Positions 32,267 through 41,543 of a stretch of 41,630 nucleotides of DNA are shown piece after piece. Source of the DNA: [Limnothrix rosea] IAM M-220 (lineage in GTDB: Bacteria; Cyanobacteriota; Cyanobacteriia; Cyanobacteriales; MRBY01); NCBI RefSeq assembly GCF_001904615.1, contig NZ_MRBY01000013.1, positions 47,948-89,577 of the forward strand, written 5' to 3'. A model generated the notes under the pieces. It was given only the letters and a program-made list of their open reading frames with translations. It was not told the DNA's origin and did no database searches. The position numbers and the translations under genes are program-made. How positions within the stretch are numbered: position 1 is the stretch's first letter; every line of letters starts with the position of its first letter.

Positions 32267-35200
32267 ATGTTGCGCTCTTTTTCTCAGCGACCTTACGTTA
32301 TTGCAAAACAGAGTTTGTGGGCGGTACAGGCTTCGACTTTGGCGATCGCCGCCTTGGGGCAGTGGCTAACTGAAATTACGGCGCAAGAAACCCCAGGGTT
32401 TGGTGGTTTTGTGGTGGTACGGGATGGCGCATTTTTCGGGATAGTGACGGTGGAGCATTTGTTGCAATGCTGTGTCAGTGACTTTCATTGGCGGCAAAAA
32501 ACAGTGGCTGAATTGGCAGTATTGCCAAGGCAAATATTGACAATAGAGGAGCTGGATAAGCCCCATCGCATTTTGGCAGTAATGCATGGCCAAGGGTTGC
32601 AGTGGTTGGTGGTAGCTGATGCTGGGGGACAATGGCAGGGGATCGTCACGAAGGCTTTATTGCAGCGCGCCCTTGGGCAGGAATATTTACTGGAGATAGT
32701 CCGTGTGGGGGCGGTTTTGGTGCAACAGGAAATGGCTGTGTTGCCTGAAGTGTCTCTCTTTGCGGCGGCTCAGGTGTTACTCAAGCAACGTCCGTTGGCG
32801 GCGATCGCCATCACGGTATCTTCGGGTCAAATTCAGGGCTATTTGTCGCCGTTAGAATTTTTGCGAGCTTGTGATCAAGGGGCAGATCTGGGACAGGCGA
32901 TCGCCGCCCTTTGGCAAAAAACATCCGTTCCCCTAGTCGATCAAGGGATGCCGTTGGGAGAAATTGCCACCGTGATCCGTAGCAGCCCAGTGGGACAAGT
33001 CTGGGTAATGGATGAAGTAGGAGACTGGTGCGGTGTCATTACGGAGCAAGCTTTACTGGATTGTTGTGACCCGGTGGCACAATCTCTTAAATTACAGAGC
33101 CAAACAATTACATCGCCATCTTTGCCAACTTCTAGGGGGGCGATCGCCATGCCCTCACCCCCTAATATTCGTCCATTATCCCCAGATCTAACCCCGTCAT
33201 TTTCTGAGCATCAGGGTGCGGTAAAGTCTGGAAATTTAGAGGCAAAGCCGACACAGACAGAGATAGTCACTGCGTTGCAGCGGGAAAGGGATTTCTTGGC
33301 AACAATGTTTGATTTAACGGGCGTTTTTTTGTTTGTCCTGGATCAGCAGGGTTGCATTGTCCGGTTTAACCCCGCCTGTGAAGCATTAACCGGTTACCGT
33401 TTTGAGGAAGTACGGGGCAAATATCTTTGGGAACTCTTTCTCAAAGCCGCAGATGTCAATGCCATGATCCAAGAGGTGTCGCGGTTAATTCAGGAGCAAA
33501 CCCCCAGTACCCAAGACATCGACTGGCGATCGCGGGATGGTCGTCTCCATGCCATGGGCTGGTCTTATACCGTCCTTTACAGCGAGCAGGAGCAAGCCCA
33601 TTATATTATTGCAGCGGGAGTGGATCATAGCGATCGCCTCCAGTTAGAACGAACCCTCAAAACCCTCAATCAAGAACTAGAGCAACGGGTAGAAGAGCGC
33701 ACCATTGCCCTCCATGAAACCCAGAATAATCTTTATCGCCAGTTAGCCGCCGTTGAAGCCGCCGTCGAGGCGATCGCCATCCTCGAAAACGATCAATTTG
33801 TGTCGGTCAATTCTGCCTTTCTCCAACTCTTTGGCTATCCCCATCTACTCAGTCTCCATCACCGCTCCTGGCAAGACCTGTTTGATCCAGCCGAACACCA
33901 ACGTCTAGCATCAGAAATTTGCCCCCACCTCAACCAAAATCAATCCTGGCAAGGGGAGGCGATCGCCCGCCGCCAAGACGGCAGCACCTTCCACCAAGAA
34001 GTGTCTTTGACCCTCACGACCGCAGGCCTACTGATCTGCGTGTGCCGAGATATCAGCGCCCGTAAAACAGCCGATGCCAAACTACGAAAAACAGAAGTTT
34101 TACTAAGATCTCAATACAACAACTTTCCGATTCCTACCTACACCTGGCAATACCGCGATCGCCACTTTTATCTAACCCATTACAACACAGCAGCCGACCT
34201 TGCCAATGACCATCAACTCGCCCATTTTTTAGGACAAAGTAGCAAAATTGTTTATGGTGAAAAACATCAAATTCATCGCAATATCGAAAAATGTTTCCTA
34301 GAAAAACGCAGCTTTGAAGCCAACCTTAAAACACAATATCGCGCCTCCACAGATCAGCCACTTTTTCTTCGTTATTTAATAATTTCCTATATTTTTATTC
34401 CCCCCAATATGGTGATGGTTCATACCCAAGACCTCACCGAACAAAAACGAGCAGAAGCTAAATTGCGGCAAAATCAAGCCTTTTTAAAACAAGTTATTGA
34501 CAATGATCCCAACCTGATTTTCGTTAAAGATCTCCACGGGCAATTTATCTTAGTAAATCAAGCCGTCGCGGATTTATATGGTGTTGAAACACAAGATTTA
34601 CTAGGAAAAACAGAAGCAGAATTTAATCCCCATACAGAAGAAACCGAGCGCTTTCTCATCACCGATCGCCTCACCCTCGAACGACAGAAAATCACCCTTT
34701 TTCAAGAAGAGAAAGTGACTGATTGTCTTGGAGAAACCCGCTACTTTCGCACCATTAAAATTCCGCTAAAATCCAGTAAAAATGACCAATATACCCAGAT
34801 TTTAGGAGTGGCCTCAGACATTACCCAGCAACGACAGGCACAACAAAAATTAGAAGATGCCCTTGACCAAGAACGTAATCTTAATTATCTCAAAAGTCGT
34901 TTTATTAATACGGCTTCCCACGAATTTCGTACGCCTCTAACCGTGATTTTAGGGGCGACGGATATCCTGCAAAACTACGGTAATACCTTGTCTCCGGATA
35001 GATATGCCCAGCATTTGAAAAATATTGAAATTAATGCCCACCGTATTGAAGAATTAATTAATAATTTGCTTTCTACGAGCCGTTTAGAGTCTGGTAAATT
35101 ACAATGCGATCGCCAACCGACCAATATCATAAAACTTTGTGAATCGATTATTGCTGATATGAAGCTGAGCCATGGTAAACATCATAAAATCGAATTAATT

Positions 35201-35566
35201 ACGAGTAATATTATTTCAAATCCAGTCATGGTTGACCCAAATTTATTGCGTCATATTTTAAGTAATTTGTTAACCAATGCCTGTAAGTACTCTAGGGACC
35301 ATAGCTATGTGACGCTCGAGATGAGTCGTGAGTCTCAAAGCTTATCTTTTGTCGTTAAAGATGAAGGTGTTGGTATTCCTGAGGCGGATCAGCCCCATTT
35401 GTTTGACTCTTTTTATCGTGCCGGCAACGCTGGCAATATTTCAGGCTCTGGTCTAGGTCTCAATATTGTTTACGAGTACACCAAACTCCACGGTGGTACG
35501 ATTCGTTTCTCTAGTAAACTCCATGTCGGGAGCACTTTTATTGTTGATATTCCCCTTTCTGTCTAG
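32267..35566 (+). CDS. CBS-PAS hybrid-input histidine kinase
   Basis: This soluble sensor kinase is about 1099 residues, with no membrane helix. Four CBS-like segments occupy about residues 15-285 (two Bateman modules; for example FVVVRDGAFFGIVTVEHLL and GDWCGVITEQALL). Four PAS-like domains follow at about 335-455, 495-600, 610-720 and 740-855. They are separated by short coiled coils (ELEQRVEERTIALHE). HisKA has SHEFRTPL with phospho-acceptor H885. The HATPase domain has NLLTNACKYS, DEGVGIPE and GSGLGLNIV. CBS pairs usually sense adenine nucleotides; PAS can bind cofactors, but no ligand residues are assigned. The next gene, a REC-kinase, begins 12 bp later, so they likely form one phosphorelay. 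Confidence 0.9.
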   Translation: MLRSFSQRPYVIAKQSLWAVQASTLAIAALGQWLTEITAQETPGFGGFVVVRDGAFFGIVTVEHLLQCCVSDFHWRQKTVAELAVLPRQILTIEELDKPHRILAVMHGQGLQWLVVADAGGQWQGIVTKALLQRALGQEYLLEIVRVGAVLVQQEMAVLPEVSLFAAAQVLLKQRPLAAIAITVSSGQIQGYLSPLEFLRACDQGADLGQAIAALWQKTSVPLVDQGMPLGEIATVIRSSPVGQVWVMDEVGDWCGVITEQALLDCCDPVAQSLKLQSQTITSPSLPTSRGAIAMPSPPNIRPLSPDLTPSFSEHQGAVKSGNLEAKPTQTEIVTALQRERDFLATMFDLTGVFLFVLDQQGCIVRFNPACEALTGYRFEEVRGKYLWELFLKAADVNAMIQEVSRLIQEQTPSTQDIDWRSRDGRLHAMGWSYTVLYSEQEQAHYIIAAGVDHSDRLQLERTLKTLNQELEQRVEERTIALHETQNNLYRQLAAVEAAVEAIAILENDQFVSVNSAFLQLFGYPHLLSLHHRSWQDLFDPAEHQRLASEICPHLNQNQSWQGEAIARRQDGSTFHQEVSLTLTTAGLLICVCRDISARKTADAKLRKTEVLLRSQYNNFPIPTYTWQYRDRHFYLTHYNTAADLANDHQLAHFLGQSSKIVYGEKHQIHRNIEKCFLEKRSFEANLKTQYRASTDQPLFLRYLIISYIFIPPNMVMVHTQDLTEQKRAEAKLRQNQAFLKQVIDNDPNLIFVKDLHGQFILVNQAVADLYGVETQDLLGKTEAEFNPHTEETERFLITDRLTLERQKITLFQEEKVTDCLGETRYFRTIKIPLKSSKNDQYTQILGVASDITQQRQAQQKLEDALDQERNLNYLKSRFINTASHEFRTPLTVILGATDILQNYGNTLSPDRYAQHLKNIEINAHRIEELINNLLSTSRLESGKLQCDRQPTNIIKLCESIIADMKLSHGKHHKIELITSNIISNPVMVDPNLLRHILSNLLTNACKYSRDHSYVTLEMSRESQSLSFVVKDEGVGIPEADQPHLFDSFYRAGNAGNISGSGLGLNIVYEYTKLHGGTIRFSSKLHVGSTFIVDIPLSV

Positions 35567-35578
35567 GGCTTGGTGCTA

Positions 35579-36676
35579 ATGACAACTATTTTGGTGATTG
35601 AAGATGAACAAGCAATTGCGGATATTATCTATGATATTTTGACGGCGCAGGGGTTCACAGTGCTCATGGCTTATGATGCCCCCCGTGGGATTGAGATTGC
35701 GATGGAAAAATTACCGGATCTCATTCTTTGTGATGTGGGACTGCCCCCGGTGCCTAGGGGAGGTCATGAGGTATTGCGGCAGTTGCGGAAAAATAATGCG
35801 ACTTTAGCGATTCCCCTTATTTTTTTAACGGCTTTTTCTGCGGATGAGGATATCCGTGAGGGTATGGAGCTGGGGGCGGATGATTATTTAACGAAACCTT
35901 TTTCGACGGAAACTTTATTGCGAGCGATTGAAACCCGATTAAGCAAACAGGTTCAATTGAAATCCTATTATGAAAGTTCTTTAGAGAGGCTCCGCCAAAG
36001 TATTATGACTTCTCTTCCCCATGAGTTTCGAACGCCTTTGGTGGGGATTTTAGGGGCGTCAGAATTTTTATTGGCGGATCTTGATAATTTGGAGCTGGGT
36101 ACGATTCGAGAGCTACTGCTTGATATTCGTCAGTCTGGCGATCGCCTCCATAAATTAATCCAAAAATATCTATGCTTTGTGCGGTTACAAGACCGCTATT
36201 TACGATATACTCCGCCAGAAACAAGGATTGCCGCTTCCTCTACTGACCTTGTAATAGACATTGCGCGACAGGCCTTGAGTGATCATGAAAGGGAAAGTGA
36301 TCTGAATGCCATCATCTCCATTGAAAGTACATGTCTTAATGGCTGTGATTGCCAACGACTTTTTAGTGAACTGTTGGATAATGCGGCAAAATTTTCCCCG
36401 GCCGGGACTCCAATTCTCTTAAAGTTTTTTACGGAAGCAGACTATGAATGCATCGTCGTAAAAGACTATGGGCGCGGCATGGCGGAAGAAGAGCGCCAAA
36501 ATATTGGTGCTTTACAACAATTTCAGCGGGAACAACATGAGCAACAGGGAGCTGGACTAGGGTTGGCGATCGCCCAGCTCATTGCCAAAATTTACGGTGG
36601 CCAGTTGCACATCGACAGCGAACCCGGTATCGGCACATCGGTGCATGTGACTTTACCGAAAACACCAAGCCCCTAA
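35579..36676 (+). CDS. Response regulator-histidine kinase hybrid (REC then HisKA/HATPase)
   Basis: This 365-residue cytosolic protein has an N-terminal receiver with acidic pocket E8-D9, phospho-acceptor D52 (LILCDVGLP), T84 and K106 (LTKPF). HisKA follows with LPHEFRTPLVG, H148. The HATPase has ELLDNAAKFSP, DYGRGMAEEE and GAGLGLAIAQLI. A TTG start at 35570 is possible; ATG 35579 is preferred. It is the second gene of a two-kinase operon. D52 is a plausible target for the upstream kinase. Its stop codon overlaps that of the convergent VWA gene by sharing CTAA. Confidence 0.9.
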   Translation: MTTILVIEDEQAIADIIYDILTAQGFTVLMAYDAPRGIEIAMEKLPDLILCDVGLPPVPRGGHEVLRQLRKNNATLAIPLIFLTAFSADEDIREGMELGADDYLTKPFSTETLLRAIETRLSKQVQLKSYYESSLERLRQSIMTSLPHEFRTPLVGILGASEFLLADLDNLELGTIRELLLDIRQSGDRLHKLIQKYLCFVRLQDRYLRYTPPETRIAASSTDLVIDIARQALSDHERESDLNAIISIESTCLNGCDCQRLFSELLDNAAKFSPAGTPILLKFFTEADYECIVVKDYGRGMAEEERQNIGALQQFQREQHEQQGAGLGLAIAQLIAKIYGGQLHIDSEPGIGTSVHVTLPKTPSP

Positions 36677-37443
36677 AATCCAGACAGATTGCTTGCAGAC
36701 TGACTGACCTGTACTGCCGATTGGGAAAACAGTTGAAACGCCTGACGAATTTCCTGTTCCCCTTGGCCGGGGGTCAAAATCCATTCATCACGAATACCCA
36801 TCTCGCGGAATACTTTACGGAAATCGGTCTGATAACCATCGTCAATGCCCATGGCGGCGATCGTATGGTTTTCAACTTTGAGCATATCTTCGACCACAGC
36901 TTTGACATCCTTTGCCGTTGCCCGTCGGGAACTCACATCCGCACCATCCGTAATCAGCAAGGTAATCGTACGAACCGGTACACCGTTATCACTAAATTCC
37001 TGTGCCTTCGCTAATACTGTGCCCAGCAAAACGAGGCTCTGATCATAGAGAGGTGTGCCTAGACGCGGATCATAATTTTGCGGTGTCATGCGCACTGCTT
37101 GGTCTAAAAAACAGTAGGGATACAACACAAAACCATTGAGATAGCGATTGTGAATGAGGATTTCGCCCGTTTGGGGACATTGAGCGAGAGCATCTAGAAC
37201 AGCATTATGACCGCCCCGTACCGCCTGGGCATTACTGCCATAGCGAATAGAACTGGAATCGTCGGGCATCACAGTCACTAAAACAACTTCCGACGACATG
37301 ACATCATCGACTTCGATACCAAGTCCCGCCTGAATAGCCACACCTAAATCATGAACATCGAGGGATTGTAAGGCTGCCTGTGACAACATACCTTCGGCAT
37401 GAGCGCCTTGAAATAATGCTTGAATGTCTTGGGGATAACTCAT
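36673..37443 (-). CDS. VWA-domain protein with intact MIDAS
   Basis: This 256-residue cytosolic protein has a von Willebrand factor A domain. The MIDAS D-x-S-x-S motif is D61-S63-S65 (PDDSSSI). T130 is in RLGTPLYD and D166 in LLITDGADVSSR, so all three loop groups are present and metal binding is likely. The first 50 residues are helical (LFQGAHAEGMLSQAALQSLD). A C-terminal tail rich in Ser/Gln ends LSGF. No signal peptide or membrane helix. It converges on the REC-kinase gene. Such proteins mediate metal-dependent protein contacts; the partner is unknown. Confidence 0.8.
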   Translation of the reverse strand: MSYPQDIQALFQGAHAEGMLSQAALQSLDVHDLGVAIQAGLGIEVDDVMSSEVVLVTVMPDDSSSIRYGSNAQAVRGGHNAVLDALAQCPQTGEILIHNRYLNGFVLYPYCFLDQAVRMTPQNYDPRLGTPLYDQSLVLLGTVLAKAQEFSDNGVPVRTITLLITDGADVSSRRATAKDVKAVVEDMLKVENHTIAAMGIDDGYQTDFRKVFREMGIRDEWILTPGQGEQEIRQAFQLFSQSAVQVSQSASNLSGF

Positions 37444-37628
37444 TTACTTTAATGTTAAATCTACACTTTTTATTTTAGCTGTCTTTTTGACACTTTGGTG
37501 TGATTCAAGAAAACTGAGGGATGGTCACGAAAAGTTAACCTTTAAATCTGGGATTGCAGATGGCGGAGCGGGGCTAATCAAGTAAGATTGAGCGCAGAAG
37601 TTTATGTCAATGTAAAGGTCATATATTT

Positions 37629-38768
37629 ATGTCTCTGGTGAAAGCTAAGCCTGCTCTCCTGGTTCTCGCAGACGGTACAACTTATCAAGGGCGTTCTTTT
37701 GGGGCAACGGGTACAACCTTTGGTGAAGTTGTTTTTAATACGGGAATGACGGGGTATCAGGAGGTACTCACTGATCCGAGTTATCGTGGTCAGGTTGTCA
37801 CTTTCACCTATCCGGAATTGGGTAATACTGGTGTTACGCCTGAGGATGAGGAGTCTGGTGGCCCCCAAGTGAAAGGGGCGATCGCCCGGAATATTGCACT
37901 CCGTCCGAGTAACTGGCGATCGACCCAAGCTCTACCGGATTACCTCAAAGAACATAATGTTGTCGGGATTTATGGCATCGATACCCGAGATTTGACGCGA
38001 CGATTACGGGTTTCTGGTTCGATGAACGGTGCTATCTCCACAGAAATTTTAGATGCTGAAGAGTTACTGCGTCAGCTCCAAGAAACGCCTAGTATGGAAG
38101 GTCAAAACCTTGTGAAGGAGGTGACCACCTCTGAGATTTATGAATGGACAGAAACCACCGATAGTCATTGGGAATTTAGTGATACGACTAAGGCTAATGC
38201 TGATTTAACGGTGGTTGCCGTTGACTTTGGTGTGAAGCGCAATATTCTCAAGCGTTTAGCGAGCTATGGTTGCAAGGTGATTGTTGTGCCTGCCAATACT
38301 CCTGCCGAGAAAATTCTTGCTTACAATCCTGATGGTATTTTCCTTTCCAATGGCCCCGGTGATCCAGCCGCGGTCACAGAAGGTATTGCGACCGTAAAAG
38401 ATCTACTGGAAGCGAAAAAGCCCACCTTCGGGATTTGTATGGGTCACCAGATTCTTGGTCTTTCCCTTGGTGCTGAAACTTTTAAGCTCAAGTTTGGTCA
38501 CCGTGGTCTGAATCAACCGGCAGGACTAAAACAAAAGCAAATTGAAATAACCAGTCAAAATCATGGTTTCGCCATCGCAGAGGAGTCGATGAGCGATGAT
38601 ATCGAAATTACTCACCTCAATCTTAATGACCGCACTGTGGCGGGTCTCGAACATAAGGAATTACCGTTCTTCTCGGTGCAATACCACCCTGAAGCGAGTC
38701 CAGGCCCCCATGATGCCGACTACCTCTTTGATAAATTCGTTCAGGCTATGCGTGAACATAAGGGCTAA
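37629..38768 (+). CDS. carA: Carbamoyl phosphate synthase small (glutaminase) subunit
   Basis: This 379-residue glutamine amidotransferase supplies ammonia to CarB for carbamoyl phosphate, used in pyrimidine and arginine synthesis. The N-terminal domain has [13 protein letters not shown] and [17 protein letters not shown]. The class I glutaminase domain has [20 protein letters not shown], the nucleophile C270 in [11 protein letters not shown], and H353/E355 in [17 protein letters not shown] near residue 290 is the CarA mark. Length is standard. carB is not adjacent, as is usual in cyanobacteria. The 3' end is 11 bp from a HIP1-bounded repeat module. Confidence 0.97.
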   Translation: MSLVKAKPALLVLADGTTYQGRSFGATGTTFGEVVFNTGMTGYQEVLTDPSYRGQVVTFTYPELGNTGVTPEDEESGGPQVKGAIARNIALRPSNWRSTQALPDYLKEHNVVGIYGIDTRDLTRRLRVSGSMNGAISTEILDAEELLRQLQETPSMEGQNLVKEVTTSEIYEWTETTDSHWEFSDTTKANADLTVVAVDFGVKRNILKRLASYGCKVIVVPANTPAEKILAYNPDGIFLSNGPGDPAAVTEGIATVKDLLEAKKPTFGICMGHQILGLSLGAETFKLKFGHRGLNQPAGLKQKQIEITSQNHGFAIAEESMSDDIEITHLNLNDRTVAGLEHKELPFFSVQYHPEASPGPHDADYLFDKFVQAMREHKG

Positions 38769-38779
38769 TAAGATTGGGC

Positions 38780-38854
38780 GGCGATCGCCATTTTTCAGGT
38801 ATCAGACATCAGATATCAGACATCAGTAACAATCAAAGGTCTGCGGCGATCGCC
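38780..38854. repeat. HIP1-bounded repeat module, copy A
   Basis: GGCGATCGCC, then CATTTTTCAG-type sequence, ATCAGACATCAGATATCAG heptamer units, GTAACAATCAAAG and CTGCGGCGATCGCC. Copies B (41014-41095) and C (41469-41543) have the same order. Copy A overlaps the last codons of the CHASE kinase gene. Confidence 0.85.
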
Positions 38855-40868
38855 GCCCAGATAAACATATCGGCAGCTCAATACTCAACGTTGTCCCCTC
38901 TCCCAGCACAGAAAAACAAGATAAATTGCCACCATGCTTTTCGACAATGACCTGATAACTAATGGATAACCCCAGCCCCGTGCCCTTGCCCACAGCCTTC
39001 GTCGAGAAAAATGGATCAAACATTTTTTCCTGTACCTCCATTGGTATCCCCGACCCATTATCACTAATCTGAATATTGACGTAATCTCGCCGAAGCCGAG
39101 CCGTAGAAATCGTAATAGTCGGCTGTTCAGTCAAATGATTTTGCGGCGGTTGAAACGTCTCCAGCACATCAATCGCATTGTTGATAATATGCATAAAAAC
39201 CTGATTTAAATCACTCGCATAACACTCAATTTCAGGCAGCTCACCGTACTGCCGCTGAATTTGAATTTCACTACGCCGCGCATTGCCCCTAAACCGACTA
39301 TGCAGAAAAATTAGAGTATTATCCAAACCAGAATGCACATCAATTATTTTGAGTTGCGCCTCATCCAACCGCGAGAAACTTCGCAAAGAAGCCACAATCT
39401 CCTGCAATCGCTTCGTACCAGAACTCATAGAATCCAATAGTCGCGGTAAATCATCAACAATAAAATCTAAATCCATATCATCCGATAATGCCTGAAATTT
39501 GCGATCCTTCGCACAAGCTGTCTGCTCACAATGCTGAATTAAACGCAGTAAATCCTGAAAATAACGTCTGGCATAATTCGCGTTATTCATCACATAGTTC
39601 AAAGGATTATTAATTTCGTGGGCAACACCACCGACTAATCGACCTAGAGCAGACATTTTCTCGGTGTGAATCAGCTGGGTCTGAGTCCGGTTGAGCTTGT
39701 TGAGCAGTGCTTCTAGTTCTGCATTTTTTTCATTGGTTTTTAAGGTGGCTTGCTTTGACAAAACTAAATAGAACACAAGGGAAATTGTCGTCGCGAGCCC
39801 AAAACCGATGACACTAACGGTGCGTAAACTTAACCAGCTAAACTTTTGTGTCGGCAAAATAACGATGGATAATTCTCGTTGGGCAGTGTGAATGGAGTAG
39901 ATGCAGGCGTTAATGGTCTGATTTCCTAGGGGACAAGGTCGTTTGAGTAGGGCATCGGCGATCGCCTCATCACCACGGTGAGCTTCAGGGATAATCTTCG
40001 TCTGATTATGACGACGATAAGCAATCAAACTAGTATTACTATTGAGACTGTCTTTTTGAAATGCCGATTCAAGTTGATCCTCCGCAATGTCATAAACATA
40101 GAAATCAAGACCCTTAATATTTAATTCACTCACACTTTTCTCCAGCCACATAGCCGTTTCATAAAAGCTAGAAACATAACCTAGGAGGATCGGTTCAGCG
40201 TCATGGGTTTGACTCGGTTTATCACCTGTTCGGTTAGCAAAGACTGGCAAGTACTGCACAAAACCACTCTCACCATTTTCTAGCGTTAATGAGCGGGTGC
40301 TGGAAAGAAGTTCTAAACGTGCAGCTCTTTCGAGGGTAATTCGTCGTTCGGTGTTGGTTTTTGCATCTAAGCCGATGTAAGGTCGGAAGTCCATGCGCGA
40401 ATAAACATAGGTTAACGGCAAAAAATAAGGGGTTGATGAGAGGGTGCCGTTGGGGTAAGAGCGGATTGAGGTATTGAGATTTTGGTGGGCTAAAGTTGCT
40501 TCATAGGTTGATTTTTCGGCGGTGGGAACGACTTCTGTCCAGCCGAAGCCGAGGAGCCCTGTTTGGTAAGGCAGTAGTGATCCGGCAAAGCTTTCAAATT
40601 CATTGCGGGAAACGTCACGGGTTTGGGAGGCATTCCAAAAAGCGCCAAGGGCACGGGTCGCTTCTCCGAATCTGTCTAGCTCTTGCTGCATGGTATGCCT
40701 GAAGAGATAAGATTGCTCGCGAAATTCTTCTCGTTGTTCTTTGGCTTGTATTTGTCCAACGGAATGGGCTGCTACAGCGGTAGTGAGAATCCCGATAGTT
40801 GCGACTCCGATGGCGATTTTGTGTTGGTTTAGGGTCTGCAATGGCTCCCACGGAAAGATTAGCAACAT
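38823..40868 (-). CDS. Membrane histidine kinase with CHASE sensor domain
   Basis: This protein of about 681 residues has a membrane helix at about residues 17-37, then a periplasmic CHASE domain (about 60-290; [44 protein letters not shown]). A second membrane helix follows near 350-372 ([18 protein letters not shown]). HisKA has the NtrB-like [19 protein letters not shown]417. The HATPase has [22 protein letters not shown] and GTGLGLSIS, then ends ELPI. The last 11 residues ([11 protein letters not shown]) are encoded by repeat copy A. The frame stays open to ATG 40958, but that extra 30-residue N-terminus is inside duplicated DNA whose homology ends at 40883, so ATG 40868 is preferred. Confidence 0.85.
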   Translation of the reverse strand: MLLIFPWEPLQTLNQHKIAIGVATIGILTTAVAAHSVGQIQAKEQREEFREQSYLFRHTMQQELDRFGEATRALGAFWNASQTRDVSRNEFESFAGSLLPYQTGLLGFGWTEVVPTAEKSTYEATLAHQNLNTSIRSYPNGTLSSTPYFLPLTYVYSRMDFRPYIGLDAKTNTERRITLERAARLELLSSTRSLTLENGESGFVQYLPVFANRTGDKPSQTHDAEPILLGYVSSFYETAMWLEKSVSELNIKGLDFYVYDIAEDQLESAFQKDSLNSNTSLIAYRRHNQTKIIPEAHRGDEAIADALLKRPCPLGNQTINACIYSIHTAQRELSIVILPTQKFSWLSLRTVSVIGFGLATTISLVFYLVLSKQATLKTNEKNAELEALLNKLNRTQTQLIHTEKMSALGRLVGGVAHEINNPLNYVMNNANYARRYFQDLLRLIQHCEQTACAKDRKFQALSDDMDLDFIVDDLPRLLDSMSSGTKRLQEIVASLRSFSRLDEAQLKIIDVHSGLDNTLIFLHSRFRGNARRSEIQIQRQYGELPEIECYASDLNQVFMHIINNAIDVLETFQPPQNHLTEQPTITISTARLRRDYVNIQISDNGSGIPMEVQEKMFDPFFSTKAVGKGTGLGLSISYQVIVEKHGGNLSCFSVLGEGTTLSIELPICLSGRRSPQTFDCY

Positions 40869-40882
40869 CAAATTTGATTTCT

Positions 40883-41093
40883 GTTTGGACAAGGTAATTT
40901 TGTGATTGGCTTTTGTGATAGATGCAGCTACCAAAATGTTATCAAAAATAATTCTCATTTGCTATGCGGGTATGGGAGGATGAGTGATGGCTAAGGGTGT
41001 GGCAATATCGGCCGGCGATCGCCATTTTTTAGATATCAGTTATCAGTTATCAGATATCAGACATCGGTAACAATCAAAGCTCTGCGGCGATCG
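40883..41093. repeat. Direct duplication, first copy (about 210 bp)
   Basis: This segment matches 41338-41541 from GTTTGGACAAG to CTGCGGCGATCG. Up to the repeat heptamers there are about nine differences in about 155 bp, all transitions, with no indels. It includes the alternative kinase start at 40958, a spacer and HIP1 module copy B. Confidence 0.9.
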
Positions 41094-41095
41094 CC
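41014..41095. repeat. HIP1-bounded repeat module, copy B
   Basis: GGCGATCGCCATTTTTTAG at 41014 to CTGCGGCGATCGCC ending at 41095. The inner heptamer run is one unit (7 bp) longer than in copies A and C and has a GTTATCA variant. Confidence 0.85.
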
Positions 41096-41337
41096 ACCTC
41101 ATTTCCCCCAAAAAACTTACCCATAAAAAACACCCAATAGGAGGGGTTGATCTTTGTTTTTTACTTGTGACTCTTGATTTAACTCAGTTATTTGACCATA
41201 ACTAAACAGTCGAACTGAAACATTAGCGATGAATCGCAGGAGCCTAAAGCGTAATGGGTATTTGCACACCAGCCGCCAAATTAAGAGAGGTGTAAGGATT
41301 ACGCTCGTGCATTACTCCAAGACCGAGGTTTGCATGG
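41096..41337. other. Spacer between the two duplication copies; inverted repeat, no supported gene
   Basis: About 240 bp of unique sequence between the duplicated segments. It holds the 41249-41304 inverted repeat. A 43-codon frame from ATG 41229 runs into the second duplication copy; it has no clear ribosome site and I do not call it. Confidence 0.5.
41249..41304. other. Inverted repeat with potential RNA secondary structure
   Basis: GCGTAAT (41249-41255) pairs perfectly with ATTACGC (41298-41304). Inside, ACACC and GGTGT can form a second stem. The loop is about 18 bases. No T-run follows, so it is not a standard terminator. It could be a small structured RNA or a remnant of a mobile element end. 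Confidence 0.5.
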
Positions 41338-41541
41338 GTTTGGACAAGATGATTTTGTGATCGGCTCTTGCGATAGATGCAGCTACCAAAATATTATCAA
41401 AAATAATTCTCATTTGCTACGCGGGTATGGGAGGATGAGTGACGGCTAAGGGTGTGGCAATATCGGCCGGCGATCGCCATTTTTCAGATATCAGACATCA
41501 GATATCAGACATCAGTAACGATCAAAAGTCTGCGGCGATCG
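41338..41541. repeat. Direct duplication, second copy (about 204 bp)
   Basis: This is the partner of 40883-41093. On the minus strand it also preserves the frame that encodes MRIIFDNILVAASI from ATG 41413, ending in a short open frame (stop near 41313). It contains HIP1 module copy C. Confidence 0.9.
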
Positions 41542-41543
41542 TC
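41469..41543. repeat. HIP1-bounded repeat module, copy C
   Basis: GGCGATCGCCATTTTTCAG at 41469 to CTGCGGCGATCGTCC. The right-hand HIP1 site is changed by one base (GATCGT). The inner part is nearly identical to copy A. Confidence 0.85.

Noticed and set aside
40869-40958. 30-residue N-terminal extension of the CHASE kinase
   Set aside because: It lies in duplicated DNA and the homology ends 15 bp before the later ATG; the membrane helix is well placed from ATG 40868. It remains possible.
41229-41360. 43-codon frame MNRRSLKRNG... in the right-end spacer
   Set aside because: It runs into the duplicated segment, has no clear ribosome site and overlaps an inverted repeat that explains its regularity.
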